NCBI RefSeq assembly: GCF_025961205.1
Contig: NZ_JAOQNH010000001.1
Coordinates: 1,512,001 to 1,576,000, forward strand
Length of the DNA stretch: 64,000 bases
Reading direction: 5' to 3'
DNA from: Azospirillum fermentarium
GTDB taxonomy: Bacteria > Pseudomonadota > Alphaproteobacteria > Azospirillales > Azospirillaceae
Made by a program: the position numbers and the translations under genes. Positions 47,653 through 56,149 of the stretch are shown in pieces (the first letter of the stretch is position 1; each line of letters begins with the position of its first letter). The notes under the pieces are model-generated. The model saw nothing but the letters and a program-made list of their open reading frames with translations, was not told the DNA's origin and did not search any database.

Positions 47653-48807
47653 ATGAAAGTCGCCATACCCAAGGAGCGACGCCCGAACGAGGCGCGGGTT
47701 GCCGCCTCGCCCGAGACCGTCAAGAAGCTGAAAGCCCTTGGCCTGGACGTGACGGTGGAAACCGGGGCGGGCCTGGGCGCATCCATCACCGACAAGGCCT
47801 TCGCCGACGCCGGCGCCACCATCGCCGCCGATCTTCCGGCGACGCTGGACGGTGCCGACATTGTGCTGAAGGTGCAGCGCCCGCTGCTGCCGGGCGAGGG
47901 CGAGGTGGATGAACTGGGGCTGATCAAGCGCGGGGCGGCGCTGTTCGGCATCCTCAACCCCCACACCAGCCGCGAGGCGGTGAAGGCCTACGCCGAGGCC
48001 GGCGTCGATGCCTTCGCCATGGAATTCGTGCCGCGCATCACGCGCGCGCAGGTGATGGACGTGCTGTCGTCCCAGGCGAACCTGGCCGGGTACAAGGCCG
48101 TGGTCGATGCCGCCAGCGAATTCACCCGCGCGTTCCCGATGATGATGACCGCCGCCGGCACCGTGCCGCCGGCCAAGGCGTTCATCATGGGCGTGGGCGT
48201 GGCGGGGCTGCAGGCCATCGCCACCGCCAAGCGTCTGGGCGCCATCGTGTCGGCCACCGACGTGCGCCCGGCGGTGAAGGAACAGGTGCAGTCGCTGGGC
48301 GGCAGCTTCGTCGCCGTGGAGAACGACGAGTTCAAACAGGCGGAAACCGCCGGCGGCTACGCCAAGGAGATGTCCGACGATTACAAGCGCCAGCAGGCGG
48401 CGCTGGTCGCCGAGCACATCAAGAAGCAGGACATCGTCATCACCACCGCCCTCATTCCGGGCCGCAAGGCCCCGGTGCTGGTGACCGCCGAGCATGTGGC
48501 CTCCATGAAGCCCGGTGCGGTCATCATCGATCTGGCGGTGGAGCAGGGCGGCAACGTGGAAGGGTCGGAAGCGGGCAAGACCGTCATCACCGCCAACGGG
48601 GTGAAGATCGTCGGCCACACCAACTACCCCAGCCGCATCGCCGTCGATGCCTCGCTGCTGTACGCCAAGAACCTGCTGGCGCTGCTGACCATGCTCCATG
48701 ACAAGGAGTCGAAGACGGTCGCGGTGAACTGGGACGACGAGATCGTGAAGGCCATCGCGCTGACCCGCGGCGGCCAGGTCGTCCACCCCGCCTTCCAGTC
48801 CGCCTGA
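47653..48807 (+). CDS. pntAA: NAD(P) transhydrogenase subunit alpha part 1
   Basis: The 384-residue soluble NAD(H)-binding subunit (domain I) of the proton-translocating transhydrogenase, which reduces NADP+ with NADH at the expense of the proton gradient. Features: [19 protein letters not shown] at the N-terminus, the Rossmann motif [18 protein letters not shown], and the RQQAAL and [15 protein letters not shown] segments. The split of the alpha subunit into two genes is typical of alphaproteobacteria such as Rhodospirillum. ATG 47653 has AGGGGAG upstream; pntAB follows after 13 bp. Confidence 0.97.
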   Translation: MKVAIPKERRPNEARVAASPETVKKLKALGLDVTVETGAGLGASITDKAFADAGATIAADLPATLDGADIVLKVQRPLLPGEGEVDELGLIKRGAALFGILNPHTSREAVKAYAEAGVDAFAMEFVPRITRAQVMDVLSSQANLAGYKAVVDAASEFTRAFPMMMTAAGTVPPAKAFIMGVGVAGLQAIATAKRLGAIVSATDVRPAVKEQVQSLGGSFVAVENDEFKQAETAGGYAKEMSDDYKRQQAALVAEHIKKQDIVITTALIPGRKAPVLVTAEHVASMKPGAVIIDLAVEQGGNVEGSEAGKTVITANGVKIVGHTNYPSRIAVDASLLYAKNLLALLTMLHDKESKTVAVNWDDEIVKAIALTRGGQVVHPAFQSA

Positions 48808-48820
48808 GGAGACGCCCGTC

Positions 48821-49243
48821 ATGGAACAGACCCAATTGGCCGCCAAGGTCGCCGAGCTTCAGGCGAGCCTGTCCGTGCTGGCGCACAAGGCGGACCTGCT
48901 GGCCGCCCAGGTGGCCCAGACCGCCGGCTCGGCCCCCGTGGCCGAGGCCGCGTCCCACGGCAACTTCTTCATCACCGGCCTGACCGTGTTCGTGCTGGCC
49001 TGCTTCGTGGGCTATTACGTGGTGTGGCGGGTGACGCCGGCCCTGCACAGCCCGCTGATGGCGGTGACCAACGCGGTGTCGTCGGTGATCATCGTCGGGG
49101 CGCTGATCGCCGCCGGCCCCGCCGGATTCGGCTTTTCGAAAGTCATGGGCTTCCTGGCCGTCATTCTCGCCTCCGTCAACATCTTCGGCGGCTTCCTGGT
49201 GACGCAGCGGATGCTGGCCATGTTCAAGAAGAAGGGCAAGTAA
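48821..49243 (+). CDS. pntAB: NAD(P) transhydrogenase subunit alpha part 2
   Basis: A 140-residue membrane subunit (part of domain II). A polar helical N-terminus of about 45 residues is followed by three or four transmembrane helices (about 48-66, 74-100, 105-130), with family segments [22 protein letters not shown] and [21 protein letters not shown] 48821 follows GAGGAGACGCC. It lies between pntAA (13 bp) and pntB (4 bp), so the three subunits should be made together. Confidence 0.97.
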   Translation: MEQTQLAAKVAELQASLSVLAHKADLLAAQVAQTAGSAPVAEAASHGNFFITGLTVFVLACFVGYYVVWRVTPALHSPLMAVTNAVSSVIIVGALIAAGPAGFGFSKVMGFLAVILASVNIFGGFLVTQRMLAMFKKKGK

Positions 49244-49247
49244 GACC

Positions 49248-50645
49248 ATGGAAACCCTTTCGGCCCTTCTGTACCTCGTGGCCTCGGTGTGCTTCATCAT
49301 GGCACTCCGCGGCCTGTCCAGCCCGGAAACCTCCCGCCAGGGCAATTTCTACGGCATGGCCGGCATGGTGATCGCCATCGCCACCACGCTGGCGCTGCCG
49401 GTGGTGCAGTCCTATTGGATGATCGTGCTGGGCATCGCCATCGGCGGCGCCGTCGGCTACGTCATCGCCAAGAAGATCGAGATGACGGCGCTGCCCCAGT
49501 TGGTGGCCGCGTTCCACTCGCTGGTCGGTCTGGCGGCGGTGTGCGTGGCGCTGGCCGCGTACTATGCCCCCGACGCCTACGGCATCGGCATCCGCGGCGC
49601 CATCGCCAAGGGTTCGCTGGTGGAAATGGCGCTGGGCACCGCCATCGGCGCCATCACCTTCACCGGCTCGGTCGTCGCGTTTGCCAAGCTCCAGGGTCTG
49701 GTCAGCGGCAAGCCGCTGGTGTTCCCCTTCCAGCACCAGCTCAACGCGGGCCTCGGGCTGCTGACGGCGCTGCTCATCATCTGGCTGGTGCAGTCCAATT
49801 CCGATGCCGCCCTGTGGCTGATCATCGTGGTGGCGCTGGCGCTGGGCTTCCTGCTGATCCTGCCCATCGGCGGCGCCGACATGCCGGTCGTCATCTCCAT
49901 GCTGAACAGCTATTCCGGCTGGGCGGCGGCGGGCATCGGCTTCACGCTGCAGAACAACCTGCTGATCATCACCGGCGCGCTGGTGGGGTCGTCGGGCGCC
50001 ATCCTGTCGTACATCATGTGCAAGGGGATGAACCGCTCGATCTTCAACGTGATCCTGGGCGGCTTCGGCGGCGAATCGGCGGTGGCGGCGGCCGGCGGCG
50101 GCGGCGAGCGCGGCACGGTCAAGGCCGGCTCGGCCGAAGACGCGGCCTACATCATGAAGAACGCCCAGTCGGTCATCATCGTCCCCGGCTACGGCATGGC
50201 GGTGGCCCAGGCGCAGCACGCGCTGCGCGAAATGGCCGACCTGCTGAAAAAGGAAGGGGTGGAGGTCAAGTACGCCATCCATCCGGTGGCGGGCCGCATG
50301 CCCGGCCACATGAACGTGCTGCTGGCCGAAGCCAACGTGCCGTACGACGAGGTGTTCGAGCTGGAGGACATCAACCGCGATTTTCAGACCGCGGACGTGG
50401 CCTTCGTCATCGGCGCCAACGACGTGACCAACCCGGCGGCCAAGACCGACCCGGCCTCGCCCATCTACGGCATGCCGATCCTGGACGTGGAGAAGGCCAA
50501 GACCGTGTTCTTCATCAAACGGTCCATGGCGTCCGGCTATGCCGGCGTGGAGAACGAGCTGTTCTTCCGCCCCAACACCATGATGCTGTTCGGCGACGCC
50601 AAGAAGGTCACCGAAGAGGTGGTGAAGTCCATGGATCACGCCTGA
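49248..50645 (+). CDS. pntB: NAD(P) transhydrogenase subunit beta
   Basis: A 465-residue subunit: about eight or nine transmembrane helices (1-265) forming the proton channel, then the NADP(H)-binding domain III (about 290-465). Landmarks: LPQLVAAFHSLVGLAAV, PIGGADMPVVISMLNSYSGW, PGYGMAVAQAQHALREM, HPVAGRMPGHMNVLLAEANV and VIGANDVTNPAA. Complete at both ends; ATG 49248 is 4 bp after pntAB. A strong terminator 29 bp downstream ends the operon. Confidence 0.97.
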   Translation: METLSALLYLVASVCFIMALRGLSSPETSRQGNFYGMAGMVIAIATTLALPVVQSYWMIVLGIAIGGAVGYVIAKKIEMTALPQLVAAFHSLVGLAAVCVALAAYYAPDAYGIGIRGAIAKGSLVEMALGTAIGAITFTGSVVAFAKLQGLVSGKPLVFPFQHQLNAGLGLLTALLIIWLVQSNSDAALWLIIVVALALGFLLILPIGGADMPVVISMLNSYSGWAAAGIGFTLQNNLLIITGALVGSSGAILSYIMCKGMNRSIFNVILGGFGGESAVAAAGGGGERGTVKAGSAEDAAYIMKNAQSVIIVPGYGMAVAQAQHALREMADLLKKEGVEVKYAIHPVAGRMPGHMNVLLAEANVPYDEVFELEDINRDFQTADVAFVIGANDVTNPAAKTDPASPIYGMPILDVEKAKTVFFIKRSMASGYAGVENELFFRPNTMMLFGDAKKVTEEVVKSMDHA

Positions 50646-50673
50646 TCCACGGGTGCCGTCCTGGCATGAACGG

Positions 50674-50704
50674 GGGCGGGAAGGGTAACCTTCCCGCCCT
50701 TTTT
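50674..50704 (+). terminator. Rho-independent terminator of the pnt operon
   Basis: A perfect 11-bp stem (GGGCGGGAAGG / CCTTCCCGCCC, loop GTAA) followed by five T residues. Confidence 0.93.
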
Positions 50705-50904
50705 CGTGGGCGCCCGGACCATCACCCCTCGCCCCGGCGGGGTGAGGGGCGCGCGAAGCGCGGGGGTGAGGGCCGGACGCCGCCGCCCCGCCCGATTCCG
50801 TCAATTCAAGACTTTTTGCACGATCCGTGTTAGGGTCGCAGACGGACCGCTGCCCATGACGGCGCAGTCCGGGTGCGCGAACAGGCTGAAAACACCGGAA
50901 ACCC

Positions 50905-52080
50905 ATGTCCATCAAGGTCATGACCTATAACCCGGCCCCCACCGCGGCGGATCGCCCGCCCGAGGCGGGGCGGGATGCCACGGCGTCGGGTGGGTCCGGT
51001 GAATTCCAGGACACCATGAGCCGGGTGCAGACGGCCCGGAACAACGCCGGGCGGCTGCCGTCGGTGCCGCTGCCCATGCGCAAGCCCACGGTGCCGCTGG
51101 TGCTGGACAACGGCCAGTCGGCCCCGCCGCCGCCGGACCAGAAACCGCTGCAGCTCGCCAACGGCCAGAGCATGCCGCCGGTGCCGGGGGAAAAGCCGGT
51201 GGAACTGGCCAACGGTCGGGCCACCCCGCCGGTGCCGGGGCAGAAGCCGGCGTTTCCCGCTGAGCAGGACGGTTCCGACGCCCAGGCCATCGCCGCGGTG
51301 ATGCCGGGCCGCAAGCCCGCCGTGCCCCCCATCTCCACCGCCCAGGCCGATGCCGACCGCATCACCCTGGCCAGCCGGCAGGTGGCGGGCCTGTCGGGCC
51401 ACAGCTTTGCCGCCATCCTGGCCCAGGCGACCCAGGAAAGCGGCCTGAACCCCGGCATGAAGAACAGCGCCAGCACCGCTGCCGGCCCGTTCCAGTTCCT
51501 GGAGCGCACGTGGCTGGGCCTGTTCCAGCGCTATGGCGCGGCCTACGGCCAGAGCGAACTGGCGTCCAAGATCTCGGTCAAGAACGGTATCCCGCGGGTG
51601 GATGATCCGGCGGTGCGCAAGCAGATCCTGGACCTGCGCCACGACGTGGACCTGTCCGCCGGCATGGCCGCCCGCTACCTGTCCGAGGGGCGCGACCGGC
51701 TGTCGCGCAACCTGAAGCGTCCGGTCACCGAAACCGAAAGCCGCATCGCCTATGTGCTGGGGGTGGGCGGGGCGGCGCAGCTTCTGCGCGCGGCCCAGTC
51801 GTCGCCCAACGCCGTGGCCGCGGAACTGCTGCCCAAGGCGGCGGAGGCCAACCGCGGCCTGTTCTACGACCGGGCGTCGGGCCGGGCGCTGACGGCGGCG
51901 GAAACCGTATCGCGGCTGGCCCGCCGGATGGACAGCGACCACAGCGAAATGTTCTCCGCCATCTCCCGCGCCGACGAGCAGCGGCAGCGACTCGATGGCA
52001 CGCCGTCGCCCTTCGCCGCGTTCCAGTCGGCCCAGGCGGGGGATGAAACGGGGGCCGGCGGGGGTGATGCCCTCGCATAA
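50905..52080 (+). CDS. Lytic-transglycosylase-like (SLT fold) protein with Pro-rich repeats
   Basis: A 391-residue protein with a long disordered N-terminus and a lysozyme-like domain (about 155-300). The putative catalytic glutamate is in AQATQESGLNP and is followed by STAAGPFQFLERTW, the SLT arrangement. Three 17-18-residue tandem repeats with consensus LANGxxxPPVPGxKP occupy about 65-115. No Sec signal or membrane span is seen, which is unusual for a peptidoglycan lyase; similar proteins in alphaproteobacteria are associated with flagellar or secretion assembly, which is only a suggestion here. It lies between pntB and infA. Confidence 0.85.
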   Translation: MSIKVMTYNPAPTAADRPPEAGRDATASGGSGEFQDTMSRVQTARNNAGRLPSVPLPMRKPTVPLVLDNGQSAPPPPDQKPLQLANGQSMPPVPGEKPVELANGRATPPVPGQKPAFPAEQDGSDAQAIAAVMPGRKPAVPPISTAQADADRITLASRQVAGLSGHSFAAILAQATQESGLNPGMKNSASTAAGPFQFLERTWLGLFQRYGAAYGQSELASKISVKNGIPRVDDPAVRKQILDLRHDVDLSAGMAARYLSEGRDRLSRNLKRPVTETESRIAYVLGVGGAAQLLRAAQSSPNAVAAELLPKAAEANRGLFYDRASGRALTAAETVSRLARRMDSDHSEMFSAISRADEQRQRLDGTPSPFAAFQSAQAGDETGAGGGDALA

Positions 52081-52156
52081 AGGGTGCCGAACGCCGCTTG
52101 CGGGCCTGTGCCGGCGGTGCATGGCTGCCGTTTGCTCATCTTTCCTGCGAATGCCC

Positions 52157-52186
52157 TTGACCCGCGCGGCGCGGATGGTCAGTTAT
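52157..52186 (+). promoter_or_regulatory. Candidate infA promoter
   Basis: TTGACC (52157-52162), an 18-bp spacer and AGTTAT (52181-52186) lie about 30 bp before the infA start, whose ribosome site is AAGGGCC. Confidence 0.4.
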
Positions 52187-52217
52187 TGCGCGACCTCATG
52201 GATGGACTTAAGGGCCT

Positions 52218-52436
52218 ATGGCGAAGGAAGATCTGATCGAGTTCTCGGGCACGGTGGTTGAACTGTTGCCGAACGCGATGTTCCGGGTGAAGCTGGACAA
52301 CGAGCACGAAGTGCTGGCGCACACCTCCGGCAAGATGCGCAAGAACCGCATCCGCGTGCTGGCGGGTGACCGGGTCAACGTGGAAATGACCCCCTATGAT
52401 CTGACCAAGGGTCGGATCACCTTCCGCTTCAAGTAA
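52218..52436 (+). CDS. infA: Translation initiation factor IF-1
   Basis: The 72-residue OB-fold protein binds the ribosomal A site during initiation. The sequence is standard: [40 protein letters not shown] and [12 protein letters not shown]. It is the first gene of a run with maf, rng and the beta-lactamase-like gene, the usual alphaproteobacterial infA-maf-rng order. Confidence 0.98.
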   Translation: MAKEDLIEFSGTVVELLPNAMFRVKLDNEHEVLAHTSGKMRKNRIRVLAGDRVNVEMTPYDLTKGRITFRFK

Positions 52437-52470
52437 GCGGACGGCCCCCCAGGCGGACACCTTTTTGAGC

Positions 52471-53079
52471 ATGTCCGAAGCTGTCCCCGTCAAGCGGTTG
52501 ATCCTGGCGTCGGCCTCGCCACGCCGGGTCGATTTGCTGCAGCAGATCGGCGTGACGGCGGATGCCGTCGATCCCGCCGACATCGACGAAACCCCGCTGC
52601 CCGACGAGTTGCCGCCGCAGCACGCCGCCCGCTTGGCCCGTGCCAAGGCGGACGCGGTGGCGGCGCGTCATCCGGGCGCCCTGATCCTGGCCGCCGACAC
52701 GGTGGTGGCCTGTGGCCGCCGCATCCTGCCCAAAGCGGAGACGGAGGCGCAGGCGCGTTATTGCCTGGGTCTGCTGACCGGGCGGCGGCACCGGGTGCTG
52801 GGCGGCGTGACCCTGGCCGTCACCGACGACACGGGGGCGGTGGTGCGCCGGCTGGAACGGCTGGTGCGCACCGACGTGACCTTCAAGCCGCTGTCCCGGC
52901 CCGAGATCGAGTCGTACATCGCCTCGGGCGAATGGCACGGCAAGGCCGGCGGCTACGCCATCCAGGGGCGGGCCGCGGCCTTCGTGCGCTGGATCGGCGG
53001 CTCGCACCCCAATGTGGTGGGCCTGCCGCTGTTCGAGGTGTCGAACCTGCTGCAGGGTGTGGGCTGGCTGACGCCGTGA
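52471..53079 (+). CDS. maf: Maf family nucleoside triphosphate pyrophosphatase
   Basis: A 202-residue Maf-type enzyme hydrolysing non-canonical or pyrimidine nucleotides (dTTP/UTP-type activity in homologues). The signature LILASASPRRVDLLQQIGV is N-terminal; LAADTVVACGRRILPK and AGGYAIQGRAAAFVRWIGGS are the other active-site regions. ATG 52471 is preferred over an in-frame TTG at 52465. The stop overlaps the start of the ribonuclease gene (GTGA, 53076-53079), implying coupled translation. Confidence 0.96.
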   Translation: MSEAVPVKRLILASASPRRVDLLQQIGVTADAVDPADIDETPLPDELPPQHAARLARAKADAVAARHPGALILAADTVVACGRRILPKAETEAQARYCLGLLTGRRHRVLGGVTLAVTDDTGAVVRRLERLVRTDVTFKPLSRPEIESYIASGEWHGKAGGYAIQGRAAAFVRWIGGSHPNVVGLPLFEVSNLLQGVGWLTP

Positions 53080-54287
53080 GCGGCAGCCCCCCGGCCTCTC
53101 CCCCGGCTCCGATCAACATCCTGGCCGACCGCCGCGGGGCGCTGGTCCGCGTGGCGGTGCTGACCGGCGGGCGGCTGTCCGATCTCTATCTCGACCGTGT
53201 GGACCGTCCGGCCTTGGCCGGGGCGGTGGTGGCCGGGCGGGTGGACCGCATCCAGGCCGGGCTGAACGCCGCCTTCGTCGATCTGGGCGGTGGAGCCATG
53301 GGCATGCTGCCGGCCCAGGACGTACGCGGTGTTGTGAGCGACGGCCCCCCGCGCATCGGGCGGCTGCTGCGCGCCGGCCAGACGGTGCTGGTGCAGGTCA
53401 AGGCCGAAGGGGCGGGCGACAAAGCCGCGCCTCTGACCATGGACGTGTCCCTGCCGGGCCGTTTCCTCATCCATGTTCCCCATTCCGGCGGCCTCAGCGT
53501 TTCCAAACGGCTGGGGGACGCGCGCGAGGCGCTGGCCCGCCGCGCCGGAACCCTGATCGGGGCGGCGGGGTGGATCGTCCGCGCCAGCGCCCTGACCGCC
53601 GATGATGCCGATCTGGTGCACGAGGCCCAGGCCCTGGCCGCCCTGTGGCGGCGGATGGGGGAGGGCGGGGCGGCCCCCGCCGTGCGCCTGCCGCCCTCCG
53701 GCGCCCTGATCCGCGCGCTGGTGGAGCATGGTGCCGGTCCGGTGCGCCGCATCGCGGTGGAGGACCACGGGCTGTTCGCCGCCGCGCACGCCTGGGCCGA
53801 GTCCTTCGCCCCCGCCCTGGCCGGGGCGGTGGAGCGGGCGCCGCCGGGGCTGTTCGAAACCGCGGACCTCGATTCCGAACTGGCGGTGCTGGCCGGGCGG
53901 CGGGTGCCGCTGCCGGGCGGAGCCTGTCTGGTCATCGACCGGACGGAGGCGCTGACCGTCATCGACGTCAATGCCGGCGAGCGCGGCAACCCCATGGACG
54001 TCAACCGCGATGCCGCGGCGGAGGTGGCGCGGCAACTGCGCCTGCGCAACATCGGCGGCATCGTCATCGTCGATTTCCTCAACATGCGCGCCAAGGGGGA
54101 GGGCGAGCGGCTGCTGCGCACTCTGTCGCAGGCGGTGGCGGGCGATCCCGTGCAGACGCAGGTGTATGGTGTGTCGAAACTGGGGCTGGTGGAGATGACC
54201 CGCGCCCGCCGCGGCGTCACCCTGGCCGACGCGCTGGCCGGCACCGACCCCCTGGACGGTCTGCCCGCCGAGGAGCACGGACCATGA
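53076..54287 (+). CDS. rng: Ribonuclease E/G family protein (short form)
   Basis: A 403-residue RNase E/G-type endoribonuclease. The S1 domain (about 35-110; NAAFVDLGGGAMGMLPAQDV) is followed by an RNase H-like and a DNase I-like part with the Mg-binding aspartates in LTVIDVNAGERG and IVIVDFLNMRAKGEG. It is shorter than E. coli RNase G (about 490) and lacks the CPxCxG zinc link and tetramer region, as is common for copies next to maf in alphaproteobacteria. Start GTG overlaps maf; the stop overlaps the following ATG (ATGA, 54284-54287). The yacG gene often found next is absent. Confidence 0.93.
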   Translation: MSGSPPASPPAPINILADRRGALVRVAVLTGGRLSDLYLDRVDRPALAGAVVAGRVDRIQAGLNAAFVDLGGGAMGMLPAQDVRGVVSDGPPRIGRLLRAGQTVLVQVKAEGAGDKAAPLTMDVSLPGRFLIHVPHSGGLSVSKRLGDAREALARRAGTLIGAAGWIVRASALTADDADLVHEAQALAALWRRMGEGGAAPAVRLPPSGALIRALVEHGAGPVRRIAVEDHGLFAAAHAWAESFAPALAGAVERAPPGLFETADLDSELAVLAGRRVPLPGGACLVIDRTEALTVIDVNAGERGNPMDVNRDAAAEVARQLRLRNIGGIVIVDFLNMRAKGEGERLLRTLSQAVAGDPVQTQVYGVSKLGLVEMTRARRGVTLADALAGTDPLDGLPAEEHGP

Positions 54288-55093
54288 GGCTTATCCGCAC
54301 AGCCGTTCTTACGATGGTCCTGGCGCTGATGGGGACGGGCGCGGCCCTGGCCGCCCCCGTCTGCACCCTGGTGGCGGAGGCCGAAGGCGGCATGGTGCGG
54401 GTGCGGCTGGGCGATGCCTGCGCCACCCGTTTCAGCCCGGCGTCCAGCTTCGCCATCCCCCTGGCGCTGATGGGGTACGATCTGGGGCTGCTGGTGGACG
54501 AGCACACCCCGGTCCTGCCCTACAAGGACGAGTACGAGGCGCCGGTGGAGGCGTGGAAGCAGTCCACCGACCCCGCCGGCTGGATGCGTGACGCCGTGGT
54601 CTGGTATTCCCAGGCCCTGACCAGCGCCATGGGCATGGACCGCTTCGGCGCCTATGTGGAGGCGTTCGGCTACGGCAACGGCGACCTGTCGGGCGACGAG
54701 GGCATGAACAACGGCCTGACCCACGCGTGGCACAGCTCGTCCCTGGCCATCTCCCCCGACGAACAGCTCACCTTCCTGGAAAAATTCTGGCAGCGGCGGC
54801 TGCCGGTGGCCGACATGGCCTATGACCGCACCCGTGCCATCGTGCCGTCGTACGCGGCGGCGGACGGCTGGCGGGTGTGGGGCGAAACCGGCACCGGCTA
54901 TCCGCGCACCCCCGACGGCACCAAGGACCACACCCGCGCCTTCGGCTGGTTCATCGGCTGGGCCGAGCGGGAGGGCGGGACCGTGCTGTTCGTCCGCCTG
55001 ATCCAGGACGACGGGCCAGAGGACGCGCCCGCCGGCCAGCGGGCGCGCGACGGTTTCCTGACCGACCTGCCGGATTTGTTGAAAGCCCCCTGA
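54284..55093 (+). CDS. Class D beta-lactamase-like protein lacking the catalytic lysine
   Basis: A 269-residue exported protein (signal about 1-23, ALA-AP) with the class D (OXA-type) fold pattern along its length: RFSPASSFAIPLALMGYD, WYSQ, FGYGN and W at 149. The acylating Ser54 is present, but the SxxK motif reads SSFA, so the carboxylated lysine is Ala57. The SxV box is SQA (109-111), YGN (130-132) is intact, and KTG is ETG (201-203). By family knowledge, loss of the lysine should abolish beta-lactam hydrolysis; a penicillin-binding or sensor role is possible. It is coupled to rng by an ATGA overlap. Confidence 0.9.
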   Translation: MRLIRTAVLTMVLALMGTGAALAAPVCTLVAEAEGGMVRVRLGDACATRFSPASSFAIPLALMGYDLGLLVDEHTPVLPYKDEYEAPVEAWKQSTDPAGWMRDAVVWYSQALTSAMGMDRFGAYVEAFGYGNGDLSGDEGMNNGLTHAWHSSSLAISPDEQLTFLEKFWQRRLPVADMAYDRTRAIVPSYAAADGWRVWGETGTGYPRTPDGTKDHTRAFGWFIGWAEREGGTVLFVRLIQDDGPEDAPAGQRARDGFLTDLPDLLKAP

Positions 55094-55096
55094 CTC

Positions 55097-55876
55097 TTAC
55101 AGAAACCCTTCCACCAGCCCGGTGAACTCCTCGGGCCGTTCGGCGTGGACCCAGTGGCCGGCGCCGGGGATCATGTCCACCCGCGCCTTGGGGAAATGAC
55201 GGTGGATGGCGGGTTCGCTGGCGGCGGTGATGTAATCCGACGCGGTGCCGCCGATGAACAGCGCCGGCCCGCCATAGGTGGCGCCGCCGAAATCGGGGAA
55301 GCCGATCAGATGGTCCATGTTGGCCCCGATGGCGTCCAGATTGATGCGCCAGCGGAACGCCCCCTGTTCCAGCACCAGATTTTGCAGCAGGAAGGAGCGC
55401 AGCGGCGCCTCCGGCACGGCGTCGGCCAACTGCGCCTCCACCTCGCCGCGGCGGGTGAGGCCGTCCAGCCGCGCCGCCTTCATGGCGGCGACGAAGGGGG
55501 CGTGGGTGTGGGTGTAGGTGACGGGAGCGATGTCGGCGACGATCAGCCGCTCCACCCGGTCGGGGTGGGCCAGCGCCAGCGCCATGGCGGTCTTGCCGCC
55601 CATGGAATGCCCCAGCACCGCGGCGCGGGAGAAGCCGCGGTCGTCGAGGAAGCGCAGCACGTCGGCGGCCATCTCGGGATAGCTCATGCCCGGCGCCCAC
55701 GGTGCCCCGCCGTGGTTGCGCAGGTCCAGGGCATAGACGTGACGCTGCTCGCCCAGGCGGCGGGCGATGGCCTGCCAGTTGCGGGCCGACCCGAACAGGC
55801 CGTGCAGCACCAGCAGGGGCGTGCCGCCGATGGTGTCGCCGGCTTCGAGAAAGGACAGGGGAAGACCCTCGGGCAT
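55097..55876 (-). CDS. Alpha/beta hydrolase (YbfF-like esterase)
   Basis: A 259-residue alpha/beta-fold hydrolase. The oxyanion region LVLHGLFGSARNW, the nucleophile elbow GHSMGG, an acid-bearing loop and the C-terminal His in GAGHWVHAERPEEF give a complete triad. DLRNHGGAPW and the overall length match YbfF-type esterases; the natural substrate is unknown. ATG 55876 is used; a GTG at 55885 would add three residues. It converges on the beta-lactamase-like gene with a 3-bp gap. Confidence 0.93.
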   Translation of the reverse strand: MPEGLPLSFLEAGDTIGGTPLLVLHGLFGSARNWQAIARRLGEQRHVYALDLRNHGGAPWAPGMSYPEMAADVLRFLDDRGFSRAAVLGHSMGGKTAMALALAHPDRVERLIVADIAPVTYTHTHAPFVAAMKAARLDGLTRRGEVEAQLADAVPEAPLRSFLLQNLVLEQGAFRWRINLDAIGANMDHLIGFPDFGGATYGGPALFIGGTASDYITAASEPAIHRHFPKARVDMIPGAGHWVHAERPEEFTGLVEGFL

Positions 55877-55975
55877 GGAAACCACCGGATGCGGAACGGG
55901 GGGACAAGGACAGGGCCATTACCCTAACCGCGGCGGCGGCGGGCCGTCCAGTCCCCCGGCCCCGTCAAAAGAACA

Positions 55976-56039
55976 GCCCTCTCCCGCCCCGGGAGAGGGC
56001 TGGGTGAGGGCCGATTTTCGCGCGGCAGCCCGAAAATCG
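55976..56039. repeat. REP-like pair of stem-loops
   Basis: Hairpin 1 (55976-56000) has stem GCCCTCTCCC/GGGAGAGGGC; hairpin 2 (56012-56039) has stem CGATTTTCG/CGAAAATCG with a 10-base loop. The GGGTGAGGGCC between them recurs near 50765. Hairpins of the same type occur at 39375-39408 and 50725-50749. Confidence 0.7.
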
Positions 56040-56149
56040 AGCCGTCAGGCTCTCCAAACTGAAAGGGCAAGGGGGGAGGGCATGGTCACCGTTGCGCGGA
56101 CGGCGGTTTCGCGTAATCTGCGCGCCGTCATTCGGGGGGGCGGTGATCG

